A stretch of DNA of 64,000 nt from Paraburkholderia madseniana. Its GTDB lineage: Bacteria; Pseudomonadota; Gammaproteobacteria; Burkholderiales; Burkholderiaceae. Each line of letters begins with the position of its first letter. Position 1 is the stretch's first letter. The position numbers and the translations under genes were made by a program. Of this stretch, positions 7,180 through 22,160 are shown one piece after another. A model generated the notes under the pieces. That model had not been told where the DNA came from, did not search any database, and saw only the letters and a list, made by a program, of their open reading frames with translations. The stretch covers positions 1-64,000 of the forward strand of contig NZ_VOSW01000001.1 of assembly GCF_009690905.1 (NCBI RefSeq). Reading direction: 5' to 3'.

Positions 7180-9092
7180 TGGATCGGATTGTCGGTACGG
7201 ATCAGCGTGCGCGCGGTACGTTCGACGAATTCTTCATCGAGCCCACGCGGATGATGCTGGAACGCGAGGTGAATATATTCATGCGCCAGCGCGATACGGT
7301 CTTCTTCGGTCTGCAAGCGATACACGTACACGCGATTGCGCTGCGCATCGGCATACGGCCGACCTTCGCGCACCGCGCACACAGCAGGCAGATCGGGCGT
7401 CTCGTAGCCGGGCGCGCCGTCCATACGCCGCGCCCACAACGGCGCGTTGCGTTGCAGCCATTGCTGGGCGCCAGCCACCTGGATGCAATCGCCGGACAAG
7501 GGGCTCTCGAACGACGTCAAGGTCGCTTGCGGCCAGGTGCGCGAGAGAATGGTGTCGAACGTGAGGCCGGTTTGCGCGGACGCCTTCGCGGCGAGCCAGC
7601 TCATCTGACCGGGCGCGGCCTTGTCGTGGTGATACTGGACCGGCACGCCGGTGAGCACCAGCGCATCGGTCAGATCCGCGGCACGACGCGCGGCGGCAGT
7701 CGGCACGCGCGGCAGGACGCGCTGCGTGTTGCTGCTGTCATCGATACGGAAACAGCCATGATCGTGATTGCCGTGCTGCACGACGTAGGACCGCGCCGCT
7801 ACCGCCAACGCCTTGGCCGCTTCCGGTTGGCTCGTGTCGCCCTCCCGCTCGACCACTCGCGCGACGTAGTCGTTCATACCGAAACGGCCGACTACTTGCG
7901 GTGCGCCTGCAGCGTCGCGATCGAGCCGCAGTTCGCCTCGACTTTCCACACGTGCCCAGTTGCCATTGACGAAGCCGATCCGGAACTCGCCACGCAACGG
8001 GCCGTCCGGTACCGCAGCCGGACCTTTGTCGCCGAGCACCTGGCGAATCGGATAACGGCTGAAGAAGTCGACCAGCACGCACGCGTTGTCGTCCGGTACA
8101 GCGACTTGTGTGAGCAACGGCGCGATGCGCGGCGCGGCGGCCGCCAGCACGCGCGCGCTGCCGCCGGCGCCGCCGAGCCACACCGGCGTGCCATCGGCGA
8201 GCCAGCCTGCCGCGCCGCCGATCGAGGCGCCGGGCCGCGCGGGATCCGGCATCGTCCAGGTTTTGGCGCGCAGCAGGCTGCCATATAGCGACACGGTGCC
8301 TTCGCCGCGCCCGCTCGTCAGCACCGACACCAGCGTACTCGCCGCCGCTTCGCGCGGCTTGGCTGGCATCGCCTGCAATGCAGCGAGCAGGTCGGTCACG
8401 GGCACGCGGTGCGTCGGTGTCATCGCGTGAAGGTCGCGTAGCCACGCGGGTGCATGCGCGGCGGTCCAATACTTGCGCCAATCGGCGGGATCGAGTTGCA
8501 GGCGTGCGGGCTCGAAAAAACGTCCGCATGATTGCACCAGCGCATGTTCGCGGTCGATGTGCCCGCCCGTCATGCAGCAATACACTTCTTCAGGATCGCC
8601 GCCGCTGCAGGTGTAATCCGGCGTAGCGATATTGCGATCGACCAGATAACCGTAGACGAACAGCTTCCACACGCTGCCGAGCGGCGTTTCCAGCGTCGCC
8701 GGCAACGGACTCGCCGACTGCGGCACGAGGCCGTCCGCGCCGCCGCCGGCGTTGAATTGCCAAAGCAGCGATTGACCGTCGCGCAACCAGGCGAAGCGCA
8801 GCATGTTTACCGGTGGTGCGGCTGACGGCGAGGTTGGCGATATGGTTGACGCCGATCCTGGCAATGAGCTTGGCGACGACGTTGACGGCACATTTAGCGA
8901 TGAGCTCGTCGCCGACCTTGACGACGCGTTCGGCGCCGAGCTTGCCACCGCAGCTAGTGACGCAGTCGACAATGCCATCGCCGCAGTCGCTGCCACACCC
9001 GCGCCACTCAAAACACACCCCACTCCCACGGCGAGCGCAATCCGCAGCGTAGCTGCCAGACGATCGCGCGAGTGCCGAAGAGCGGAGAACAT
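7176..9092 (-). CDS. yfaQ: DUF2300 (YfaQ-like) protein of the A2M operon
   Basis: A 638-residue exported protein homologous to E. coli YfaQ (two DUF2300 units). It begins with a hydrophobic signal segment (IALAVGVGCVLSGAGVAATAA; the Cys might be lipidated). A Ser/Pro/Thr-rich linker of roughly 50 residues follows (about 45-95). The first unit has TLETPLGSVWKLFVYGYLVDR, which resembles the SxxK region of penicillin-binding folds, and YTCSGGDPEEVYCC. The second part contains RFGMNDYVARVVEREG and VAARSYVVQHGNHDHGCFRI, like SpoIID-type proteins. The end has LAHEYIHLAFQHHPRGLDEEFVERTAR, with a HEYIH motif reminiscent of zinc peptidases. It lies between the macroglobulin and yfaP genes and probably works in the periplasm with them. 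Confidence 0.85.
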   Translation of the reverse strand: MFSALRHSRDRLAATLRIALAVGVGCVLSGAGVAATAAMALSTASLAAVASSAPNASSRSATSSSLNVPSTSSPSSLPGSASTISPTSPSAAPPVNMLRFAWLRDGQSLLWQFNAGGGADGLVPQSASPLPATLETPLGSVWKLFVYGYLVDRNIATPDYTCSGGDPEEVYCCMTGGHIDREHALVQSCGRFFEPARLQLDPADWRKYWTAAHAPAWLRDLHAMTPTHRVPVTDLLAALQAMPAKPREAAASTLVSVLTSGRGEGTVSLYGSLLRAKTWTMPDPARPGASIGGAAGWLADGTPVWLGGAGGSARVLAAAAPRIAPLLTQVAVPDDNACVLVDFFSRYPIRQVLGDKGPAAVPDGPLRGEFRIGFVNGNWARVESRGELRLDRDAAGAPQVVGRFGMNDYVARVVEREGDTSQPEAAKALAVAARSYVVQHGNHDHGCFRIDDSSNTQRVLPRVPTAAARRAADLTDALVLTGVPVQYHHDKAAPGQMSWLAAKASAQTGLTFDTILSRTWPQATLTSFESPLSGDCIQVAGAQQWLQRNAPLWARRMDGAPGYETPDLPAVCAVREGRPYADAQRNRVYVYRLQTEEDRIALAHEYIHLAFQHHPRGLDEEFVERTARTLIRTDNPIQ

Positions 9093-9103
9093 AGCGGTCT
9101 CGC

Positions 9104-14637
<5,534 letters not shown>

Positions 14638-16428
14638 TTAGTCGCCCTCGGTGCCGGGCTGATCTGCAGGCGAGTCTGCTACTCCCGCGGTGGCGCCGGC
14701 ATCCGCACCCGCCTTCGCGCGATCGAACCACCACTCCACCGGGACCCAACTCGTCGACCCCGGCAAGCTCTGCGGCAGCGTCAACGAAACCGGCGGGTAG
14801 TGTGCCAGCGCATGCAGCTTCGGCACGAGATGGGTGCGCGACGCATTGCGGAACACCGCTTCCTGATCCGCCGGCAATGCCGCGCCCGCTTCGCGTTCGA
14901 TCAACGCAGCCGCGGAGGAAGGTGTCAGCGTGAGAATCGTGCGCGGCAGACGCTGCGGCGCGAGCGTATCGGCCAGCGCCGGATAACGCTTGTCGAGCAC
15001 GGCGAGCGTGTCGTCGACTAGACGTGAATCAGGGGAGAAAATTAGATAACCATGCGCCAGCGCGAGCGTCACCGGGAAATAGCGCTCCGCCGACAGTTGC
15101 GATGCGAACGACGCCTTGCTGGACAGCGCCGTACCGGAGAGCGCGCTGACCTGCCGTTGCCACACGGTAACGCCGGCGCCCTGGTCGTGCTTCGTGACCG
15201 GCAAGCGGCGATAGCCCGAATCAGCCTCGCCGGATTTAGCGGCCTTCGCCTCGTACGCGCCGATCACGTCGCCAAAGGTCTTACCGAGTGCGCTCTGCAG
15301 CGCAGCGATGCTCGCCGCGTCCTGTGTCTTCACGCGAGCAACGAACACCGGCGCAACCAACGTGGACTTCGCATACCAGCAGACGGCCGCGGGACCGGTG
15401 AGCTGATCGCCGATCGCAGCAGCGCCATCCGCGCCCACATCGGCCACCTTGCCCAACAGGCCCGACGCTTCTTTCCAGTCCGCCGGCAAGCTCGTGCACG
15501 CAGCCGGATTGGCCGGCAACGCGCGCCACAAGTCGGCGCTATTCCACGCTTGCGGCAACTTGCCCGGCTCGATCAAAGCGGCAGTCTGCCAGTTCGCCGC
15601 AGCGCTGCCGTTCGGCGAAAAATCGAATCGCAGTGCGTCGATGCCGGAGAAAAATGCCTGATAACCAAACGACAAATAATTGGCCGACACCACCAACCGG
15701 TGGCCCTTCGGCGCATCGCCCGGCGCGTCCAGCTGATAGGCGCGCGTCGCATCGTCGCGGCCGGAAGAAAGCATCTCGGACACGGCGTCAGCCCGCTCGC
15801 CCAGCAAGCTGCCTTTCGCGTCGAGCAGCACGCCCGGGGCGGACATCACCACAAGGCGGTCGTCCTTCGTGGCAAACAGAATCGTGCGGCCAACCGCCAG
15901 CTTCAACGCGTACACTGGTACGTCGCCGGAGAGTTTGGCGACCTGGCTCAACTGCGAGTCGCTCGCGGCGACGTTGCCGAAGCCTTGCAGCAGCTTCGCC
16001 AGGCCGTTACGGTGCATCGACATCACCCAGTAACCGAGGCGGCCGTCCGGCGAGCGCCACAGCAGCACATGCGCGGGTTCGTCGAATACGCGGCGGATCA
16101 GTTCATCGCGCCAGTCGAGTTGATGTTCGAACGCGAGACGGCGCAGCGCGCCTTCTGTGGACAAGCGTGTGTCGTTTGATTCGTAATAGTCGACGAAGTC
16201 TTGAGTCAGCACGTCGTGTAACAGCGGCACACGTAAAATGTCGCGCGGCAAACGTGAGAGCGCTTCGCTGTCGATCACCGCATCCGGGTGATGAATATCA
16301 AGCACGATTTCGCTGGTCCCGGCGGCTTTGCGATGCCCGAATGGACGCCACACCGCCTGAATGACGATGCCGGCCACGACCAGAAGACCGACTACCAGGA
16401 TTGCAATCTTTTTTCGCGACATCTTCAT
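14638..16428 (-). CDS. yfaA: DUF2138 (YfaA-like) protein, first gene of the A2M operon
   Basis: A 596-residue homologue of E. coli YfaA. One membrane-spanning segment lies near the N-terminus (KKIAILVVGLLVVAGIVIQAVW) and the rest is probably periplasmic. Typical stretches are LRVPLLHDVLTQDFVDYYE and LLWRSPDGRLGYWVMSMHRNGLAKLLQ, and RAYQLDAPGDAPKGHRLVVSANYLSFGYQAFFSGIDALRFDF in the middle. Its biochemical function is unknown. As the first gene of the operon it probably anchors or assists the macroglobulin complex at the inner membrane. It ends one base before the yfaT start. Confidence 0.88.
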   Translation of the reverse strand: MKMSRKKIAILVVGLLVVAGIVIQAVWRPFGHRKAAGTSEIVLDIHHPDAVIDSEALSRLPRDILRVPLLHDVLTQDFVDYYESNDTRLSTEGALRRLAFEHQLDWRDELIRRVFDEPAHVLLWRSPDGRLGYWVMSMHRNGLAKLLQGFGNVAASDSQLSQVAKLSGDVPVYALKLAVGRTILFATKDDRLVVMSAPGVLLDAKGSLLGERADAVSEMLSSGRDDATRAYQLDAPGDAPKGHRLVVSANYLSFGYQAFFSGIDALRFDFSPNGSAAANWQTAALIEPGKLPQAWNSADLWRALPANPAACTSLPADWKEASGLLGKVADVGADGAAAIGDQLTGPAAVCWYAKSTLVAPVFVARVKTQDAASIAALQSALGKTFGDVIGAYEAKAAKSGEADSGYRRLPVTKHDQGAGVTVWQRQVSALSGTALSSKASFASQLSAERYFPVTLALAHGYLIFSPDSRLVDDTLAVLDKRYPALADTLAPQRLPRTILTLTPSSAAALIEREAGAALPADQEAVFRNASRTHLVPKLHALAHYPPVSLTLPQSLPGSTSWVPVEWWFDRAKAGADAGATAGVADSPADQPGTEGD

Positions 16429-16820
16429 CTGATTTTTTCTGGTTCGATGCGACGGTATTAACGTGGATGGCCGATGAATTAACTCACCGAAATCATTCGC
16501 CGAAGGCAGCGATGATAACCGATATTTTTAGCCCAAAACCAGCGGGACTCTCCATTTAACATTCAGCCATGTTTCAGGAGTTTGACGGAAATATTGAACA
16601 AGCGAAATTAAATCTTTAGAAAGCGGGCTCGTTTGAAGCAGCGGCTTGAGTTAAACGGTGGCTGAAAGCGGCGGCATACAAAGGAAGGGATGCTTGCGCC
16701 CGCTGCCGGCTTGAACAGCGCAAAAGAGAGCCCGCTGGCGTAGTCCGGCTAGGCGTGGCCTGATGCCTCTTTACCGGATCGGGATGGTTATGCTAAATCT
16801 CAGCGACTTAGCACCTGCAT
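16429..16820. other. intergenic region upstream of the yfa operon, with AT-rich promoter-like segment
   Basis: No gene is visible. The stretch around 16510-16620 is clearly more AT-rich than its surroundings and lies upstream of yfaA on the minus strand, so the operon promoter is probably here. I could not settle on a -35/-10 pair with correct spacing. The remainder (16620-16820) shows no recognisable element. Confidence 0.4.
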
Positions 16821-16857
16821 AAAAAAACCCGGCTACGCACAACGTGCTCACCGGGTT
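16821..16857 (-). terminator. intrinsic terminator of the aminotransferase gene
   Basis: On the minus strand AACCCGG (16857-16851) pairs with CCGGGTT (16832-16826), with an inner GCAC/GTGC pairing in the loop. The stem is followed by seven T residues (16827-16821). It lies 60 bases after the aminotransferase stop codon. This is a standard Rho-independent terminator. Confidence 0.85.
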
Positions 16858-16917
16858 ATTTCATGTATTGCCCTTACTGCTTTACCGCCAATATTATGTT
16901 AGCCGCGTTAGCTGTCA

Positions 16918-18114
16918 TCAAAACAGTGCGAGCGCCTGCTTCATTCTCTGCACGCCGGTTTCGATTTCGGCGACACCGGGCGCTGCAAATGACAGGCGCA
17001 GTGCCGTCAAATCGATATTGTCTTTATAGAAAGCGACGCCCGGCACGAACATGACATTGCGCTCGATACAGGCGCGCAGCGTGTCGGACGCATTCTGACC
17101 GCCCTTCAATCGCGCCCACACGAACATGCCGCCGGCAGGACGATGAAACGCGATGGCGTCACCCAGATGCTCATCGAGCGCATCGCACAGCGTGCGGCAC
17201 TTCACGGCATACGCGTCGATGATCCTCGGCAGATGACGCTCCAGCGCTCCACTCGCGAGGTATTCGGCGGCGATCGCCTGGGTCCACGGCGAACTGCACA
17301 GGTCGACGGTCTGCTTGGCGACCACGCAACGGCGCAAAATTTCCGCATGCGCGATCATCCAGCCGACCCGCAAACCCGGCGCGACGATCTTCGACAGACT
17401 CGAAAAATGCACGACCCAGTCGCGTGAACCGGGCACCTGATCGCTCAACGCGAGCAGCGACGGCAGCGCCGCGCCGCTGAAACGCAGATCGCCATAGGGA
17501 TCGTCTTCGACGATCAGAAAATGATGACGCGCCGCGAGCTTCAACAACGCCATGCGGCGTTCGAGCGACAAGGTCGCGCCAGTCGGATTGGCAAAGGTCG
17601 GGACGGTGTAGAGCAGCTTCGGTGGGCGAGCTAATGTGCCCGCTTCGAGCAACGCGGCAAGCGCGGCGACATCGAGTCCGTCCTGATCGACCGGCACCGT
17701 CACCACGTCCGCCTCCTGCAGCTTCAATGCCTGCAAGGTCGCCGGATAGGCAGGCTGTTCGACCAGCACCACGTCGCCCGGCGCGACCATCACGCGCAAC
17801 AGCAGATCGAAGCCTTGCTGCGAACCCGTCGTGACGAGCAATTCCTGCGGCGTGCAAGGCGTACCGCGCCGCGTCATCAAAAGCGCGAGTTGGTCCTTGA
17901 GGACAGCGAGGCCATCAGTCGGCCCATATTGCAGGCAGAGCGTGGGCTGCTGCGACGCACGCGCGGCGGCCGCATCCAAACCCTCGCGATCGAACAGATC
18001 GCTCGCCGGATAGCCGCCGGCAAACGAAATCATGCCGGGTTGCGCCAGATACTTGAACAGCTCGCGGATCGGCGAACCGGTCGGCGCTTCGAATGCAGGA
18101 TTGAACTTGAACAT
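16918..18114 (-). CDS. PLP-dependent aminotransferase, 2-aminoadipate aminotransferase-like
   Basis: A 398-residue fold-type I, class I/II aminotransferase of the LysN/MocR-domain subfamily, without a DNA-binding domain. The N-terminus ISFAGGYPASDLFD is characteristic. VEQPAYP and YTVPTFANPTG lie in the substrate and cofactor region, VEDDPYGDLRF holds the PLP-pyridine Asp, and HFSSLSKIVAPGLRVGW contains the Schiff-base lysine (K242). Relatives transfer the amino group of 2-aminoadipate, aromatic or branched-chain amino acids. Two downstream-of-lysine enzymes lie on the same strand just upstream, so conversion of 2-aminoadipate to 2-oxoadipate is the best guess. Specificity is inference. Confidence 0.88.
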   Translation of the reverse strand: MFKFNPAFEAPTGSPIRELFKYLAQPGMISFAGGYPASDLFDREGLDAAAARASQQPTLCLQYGPTDGLAVLKDQLALLMTRRGTPCTPQELLVTTGSQQGFDLLLRVMVAPGDVVLVEQPAYPATLQALKLQEADVVTVPVDQDGLDVAALAALLEAGTLARPPKLLYTVPTFANPTGATLSLERRMALLKLAARHHFLIVEDDPYGDLRFSGAALPSLLALSDQVPGSRDWVVHFSSLSKIVAPGLRVGWMIAHAEILRRCVVAKQTVDLCSSPWTQAIAAEYLASGALERHLPRIIDAYAVKCRTLCDALDEHLGDAIAFHRPAGGMFVWARLKGGQNASDTLRACIERNVMFVPGVAFYKDNIDLTALRLSFAAPGVAEIETGVQRMKQALALF

Positions 18115-18237
18115 GGTGACGGGCCGCTTATTTCATCGATGGAAGATCCGCGTCGATTGTGGCCATCGTCCGGGTGGGCGGCAAACGATATCTACGCACT
18201 ACGTATTGCGTTTTCCGCATCACCTCGAACGCGCGCG

Positions 18238-19410
18238 CTAAACCACGTTCTTCTCGACGATCGGCCGGTTTTCGAGCACACGAGTGAAACTCAGCGAACC
18301 AAGATCAAGCGTCGTATAGCGGCCATGAAGGATCAATTCGCTGACACCGCGGCCGGTTGCCGGGCCCTGCTGCAAACCGTGCCCGCTAAAGCCATTGGCA
18401 AAAATGCAGTTATCGACGTCCGGGTGGTAGCCGATGATTGCGTTCTGATCGAGCACGTTGTATTCGTAGTAGCCGGACCAGCAGTTCTGCACGCGCAGCG
18501 CCTCGAATTGCGGTACGCGATGCGCGAGCGTCGGCCAGATCACGTCGTCGAATAGTGCGTGATCGACTTCGTCGAGCGGCAAATCGTCGGGATCGTTATC
18601 CGCTGACGGCGATGTACCGCAAATGAACGAGTTGCCCTCAGGCCGGAAATACACGCCGCTGGGATCGATCAGCAAAGGACAGTGTTCGAGTCGCGCAGGC
18701 GACGTGACATTGAAAATACTGCGCCGTCGCGCGAACACCGGAAGATCGATGTCGGCCATCTGCGCGACTTTGCGCGACCAGGCGCCCGCCGCATTCACTA
18801 CGAAATCGCAGGCGTAGACCTCACCATCCGCGGTTCGCACTTGCGTGACATGCTTGCCGTCGCGATGCAGCGCGGTCACGTCGGCGGCAATGTAGCGCGC
18901 GCCGAGCGCCTGCGCTTTCTTGCGCAGCGCCTGCACGAGGCCGTAACCATCGAACCAGCCCTCACCGCTTTCGCCGAAAGCGCCGGCAACGAGGTCGTCG
19001 GTATTGAGCCAGGGAAAGCGCGCTTGCAACGCGTCTTTATCGAGCAAACTGATATCGGCGCCAAGACGCTTTTGCAGCGCGTGATTCTCACGCAGCGTCG
19101 CCTCACCGGCGGGCGTGGCGAGAAACAGATAGCCGCCTTCGTGCAGATCGATCGAGGGCTTCGAGCCGTCGATTTCGAGCCGCTCGCCGATCGAGCGCAG
19201 AAACTCGATGCCAAATAGCGACATCTGAATGGAAAGCGGTGTAGAGAATTGCTGGCGAATGGATGCCGCCGATAACGCCGACGACGAACGCGCATACGTC
19301 GGATCGCGTTCGATCACCGTGACGCTGACCGACGGATCATTAAGCCGCAGAAAATACGCAATCGAGCTGCCGATCACCCCACCGCCGACGATCACGACTT
19401 TGGAACTCAC
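18238..19410 (-). CDS. FAD-dependent oxidoreductase (DAO family), pipecolate/amino acid oxidase-like
   Basis: A 390-residue flavoprotein of the D-amino-acid oxidase/sarcosine oxidase superfamily. The N-terminal dinucleotide fold VVIVGGGVIGSSIAYFL binds FAD, followed by ERDPTYARSSSALSAASIRQQFS. FVVNAAGAWSRKVAQMA and the C-terminal ANGFSGHGLQQGPATGRGVSELIL are family hallmarks. The substrate is likely a secondary or N-substituted amino acid. Because an antiquitin-type dehydrogenase is transcribed 156 bases upstream on the same strand, oxidation of L-pipecolate (AmaA-like) is plausible. Glycine-derivative or hydroxyglutarate-type substrates remain possible. Confidence 0.8.
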   Translation of the reverse strand: MSSKVVIVGGGVIGSSIAYFLRLNDPSVSVTVIERDPTYARSSSALSAASIRQQFSTPLSIQMSLFGIEFLRSIGERLEIDGSKPSIDLHEGGYLFLATPAGEATLRENHALQKRLGADISLLDKDALQARFPWLNTDDLVAGAFGESGEGWFDGYGLVQALRKKAQALGARYIAADVTALHRDGKHVTQVRTADGEVYACDFVVNAAGAWSRKVAQMADIDLPVFARRRSIFNVTSPARLEHCPLLIDPSGVYFRPEGNSFICGTSPSADNDPDDLPLDEVDHALFDDVIWPTLAHRVPQFEALRVQNCWSGYYEYNVLDQNAIIGYHPDVDNCIFANGFSGHGLQQGPATGRGVSELILHGRYTTLDLGSLSFTRVLENRPIVEKNVV

Positions 19411-19566
19411 GTCTCACTCCACGAGTAGCGTGGCCGCTCTGAAACGGCGGGCGGCGCAAACGAATTGCTGAAAGAAGTTGTGAACAGCGGCGCGTGGATG
19501 CGCCGCTGCTTTCTGCTGAATGCTCTACTGATCGACTGCTTTATCGCTGTATCGCTACTGGCCGGA

Positions 19567-21066
19567 TCAGTCGATATTGAAGTCGATGCCCTGCGCGAGC
19601 GGCAACGCCGACGAGTAGTTGACCGTATTGGTCGCGCGGCGCATATAGGCCTTCCACGCATCCGAACCCGACTCACGACCGCCGCCGGTTTCCTTCTCGC
19701 CACCGAACGCGCCGCCGATTTCCGCACCGCTCGGTCCGATGTTCACGTTAGCGATACCGCAGTCGCTGCCCGAGTCGGACAGGAAACGTTCAGCTTCGCG
19801 CAGATCGGTCGTGAACACGCACGACGACAAACCGTGCACCGCCGCATTGTTTGCATCGACCGCATCTGCGAAATCCGAATAGCGCAGCACGTAAAGAATC
19901 GGGGCGAAGGTTTCTTTCAGCACCACTGCCGTTTGCGACGGCATTTCGACGATCGCCGGACGCACGTAGTAACCGCCTTCATGGCCCTTCACCTCGACGC
20001 GCTCGCCGCCGAACACCTTGCCACCTTCGGCCGTAGCCTGCTGCAGCGCTTCCTGCATGCGAGCGTACGATTGCTTGTCGATCAGCGGTCCCATCAGCGT
20101 GCCCTTTTCGAGCGGATTGCCGATCGGCACCTTGCTATACAACTGCTTCAGACGTTCGATGGTCTTGTCGTACACGCTCTCGTGCACGAACAGACGCCGC
20201 AGCGACGTGCAACGCTGCCCCGCCGTACCCACTGCCGAGAACAGGATGCCGCGCATCGCGAGTTCGTGATCCGCCGTTTGCGCGACGATGCCCGCGTTGT
20301 TGCCACCGAGCTCGAGCAGCGAGCGGCCGAAGCGCTTCGCCACTTCAACACCGACCGTACGGCCCATTTCCGTGCTGCCCGTTGCACTGACGATCGATGC
20401 GCGCGGGTCGGCCACCAACTTCGCGCCGACATCGCGGCCACCGTTGATCAGTGCGGTCAGGCCGGCCGGCGCGTCGCCGAATTCCTTCAGTGTTTCGCTG
20501 AGAATCTGGTTGACGGCAAGCGCGGTCAACGGCGTCTTTTCCGACGGCTTCCAGATCACTGCGTTGCCGCACACCAGCGCCAGCGCCGCGTTCCACGACC
20601 ACACCGCGGCCGGAAAGTTGAACGCCGAGATCACGACGCACGTACCCATCGGATGCCAGGTTTCAGCCATACGATGGCCCGGGCGTTCCGAGGCGATCGT
20701 CAGACCGTACAACTGGCGCGACAGACCGACCGCGAAGTCGCAGATGTCGATCATTTCCTGCACTTCGCCCAAGCCTTCCTGCAGGATCTTGCCGGTTTCG
20801 AGCGTGATGATGCTGCCAAGTGCGTGCTTCTTTTCACGCAGACGGTTGCCGAGCAGGCGCACCAGTTCGCCGCGGCGCGGCGCCGGAACGTTGCGCCAGG
20901 CCGTGTATGCCTCTTTCGCATTGGCGAGGGCCGCGTCGACTTCCGCCACTGTGTTGCTGGCCACACGGCCGATGAGTTCGCCGGTAATGGGCGAATGAAC
21001 CGCGATGTCGCCGGCTTGCGCCGCGTGGGCGATGCCGAGGTCGGCGAGGATGGTGGAAGCGTCCAT
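19567..21066 (-). CDS. amaB: aldehyde dehydrogenase, antiquitin/2-aminoadipate 6-semialdehyde dehydrogenase type
   Basis: A 499-residue NAD(P)-dependent aldehyde dehydrogenase of the ALDH7 branch. Typical stretches are FNFPAAVWSWNAALALVCGNAVIWKPSEKTPLTA and TGSTEMGRTVGVEVAKRFG. The catalytic Glu lies in LELGGNNAGIV and the catalytic Cys in GTAGQRCTSLRR. LMGPLIDKQSYARMQEALQQA and the ending FGGEKETGGGRESGSDAWKAYMRR are also antiquitin-like. The family oxidises 2-aminoadipate 6-semialdehyde (piperideine-6-carboxylate) to 2-aminoadipate in lysine degradation. The ATG at 21066 is preceded by AAAGGG, and the longer upstream frame is unconvincing. An adjacent FAD oxidase and aminotransferase fit the same pathway. 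Confidence 0.88.
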   Translation of the reverse strand: MDASTILADLGIAHAAQAGDIAVHSPITGELIGRVASNTVAEVDAALANAKEAYTAWRNVPAPRRGELVRLLGNRLREKKHALGSIITLETGKILQEGLGEVQEMIDICDFAVGLSRQLYGLTIASERPGHRMAETWHPMGTCVVISAFNFPAAVWSWNAALALVCGNAVIWKPSEKTPLTALAVNQILSETLKEFGDAPAGLTALINGGRDVGAKLVADPRASIVSATGSTEMGRTVGVEVAKRFGRSLLELGGNNAGIVAQTADHELAMRGILFSAVGTAGQRCTSLRRLFVHESVYDKTIERLKQLYSKVPIGNPLEKGTLMGPLIDKQSYARMQEALQQATAEGGKVFGGERVEVKGHEGGYYVRPAIVEMPSQTAVVLKETFAPILYVLRYSDFADAVDANNAAVHGLSSCVFTTDLREAERFLSDSGSDCGIANVNIGPSGAEIGGAFGGEKETGGGRESGSDAWKAYMRRATNTVNYSSALPLAQGIDFNID

Positions 21067-21310
21067 GAGAATCCCTTTAATTTCCGATGCGAAACAAGAG
21101 TAAGTTCGGAAACTATACACGCGGGATTTTGCGGCGGCAAGGGTATTTGCCCCGGGGTTGGGTGGCGGATCGGGCTGGATGGGCTTGTGAGCTTGGTGCG
21201 CCGTAGAGATGGCGGGGCGTCGGGCGGTGTCGTGGGCCAGTGCTGCCGACACCCCGGCAGCGCGGTATGGCTTGTTCAGTCGTTTCTTATTGGAAATTCG
21301 CAAACGACCT

Positions 21311-22160
21311 TCACGCCTCGGTATCCCACTGCACGAGCAGCTCCGGCGGGATTGCCTGCACCACCTCGGCGTAGCGCTTGCCCACGAACTGCTCTGCGCG
21401 CCGTAGCAGCACCGGAATTGGGCTGCTGGGCTCGTGGGTTTCGAACCAATGCCGTGCCTCGCGCATTTTCTCCAGAGCCATCAGTCGATCAGTCGCGGAC
21501 GTGCAGGCGCTCCGCATGGGCTGGCCCGGCTCGGCTGCATGCGGCGTTGTCGCAACCTGTACGGTAGTTGTAACGTCGAGTGGCGCACCCATATCGCCGA
21601 CCTGCGTTACACAAGCGGCTGCGTCTTCCAGAACGCCGTCGTGCGCGGCCAGGCTTTCAATTGGCCGCGCAAACAGCCGCAGCACGTTACCGAGCGCGGA
21701 CAGATCCGGGGCAAATGAATGCAGATGCAGTTCGGACCATGTCTCGATGCCCTCGAAACTCGCCAGCGCCTGATCGAATCCACTCAACACTGCGCAAGTC
21801 TGCGCGCGCAGATCGTCCAGTTGCTGTCGCACCGAGTCCTGCGAAAGCGCGTCGGCTGGGCGTGGTCGGGCAAATGCACGTTCCACGTCCCGGACCTGCA
21901 GGCGCGTAGCGGTCGACTTGACGAGGAATATTTCCCGCAGATCCGACAGCAGGCCATCGACGTCGGTTAGCGCCTGGAGTGCGTTCGATCGTATCTCTAA
22001 CGCAGCATCGCGATCCGCATCCACCGCGAGTTGTGGATGGATCGTGTCGGGGTAGAGGTCGAGCCAGCTTGCCAGCAAAGCCATGCCCTCCGCGAAACCA
22101 GCACTGCCGGCCAGCTTTGTCCGGCTCCGAGCGAACAGCACGGCGAGCCGGATGGCGTTA
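21311..22160 (-). pseudogene. tssA: type VI secretion tssA remnant, 5'-truncated
   Basis: About 280 codons similar to the middle and C-terminal part of TssA/ImpA proteins. RLAVLFARSRTKLAGSAGFAEGMALLASWLDLYPDTIHPQ corresponds to the conserved ImpA-N end (normally LRLAV...GFAGL..GL.LL..L..RYWD.LHPQ). The end MREARHWFETHEPSSPIPVLLRRAEQFVGKRYAEVVQ is the classic C-terminal motif. The first 50-100 residues of a normal TssA are missing. The frame collapses at about 22150-22160, exactly where a tssM fragment begins on the opposite strand. No start codon context exists at the break. Confidence 0.85.

Noticed and set aside
19465-21567. 700-codon plus-strand ORF opposite the antiquitin-type dehydrogenase
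   Set aside because: It is a reverse-strand shadow of a clearly recognisable ALDH7 gene; the predicted protein is low-complexity and Arg/His-rich.
21979-22150. Upstream part of the plus-strand tssM frame
   Set aside because: These codons are antisense to the tssA remnant and show no TssM similarity; the open frame is accidental.
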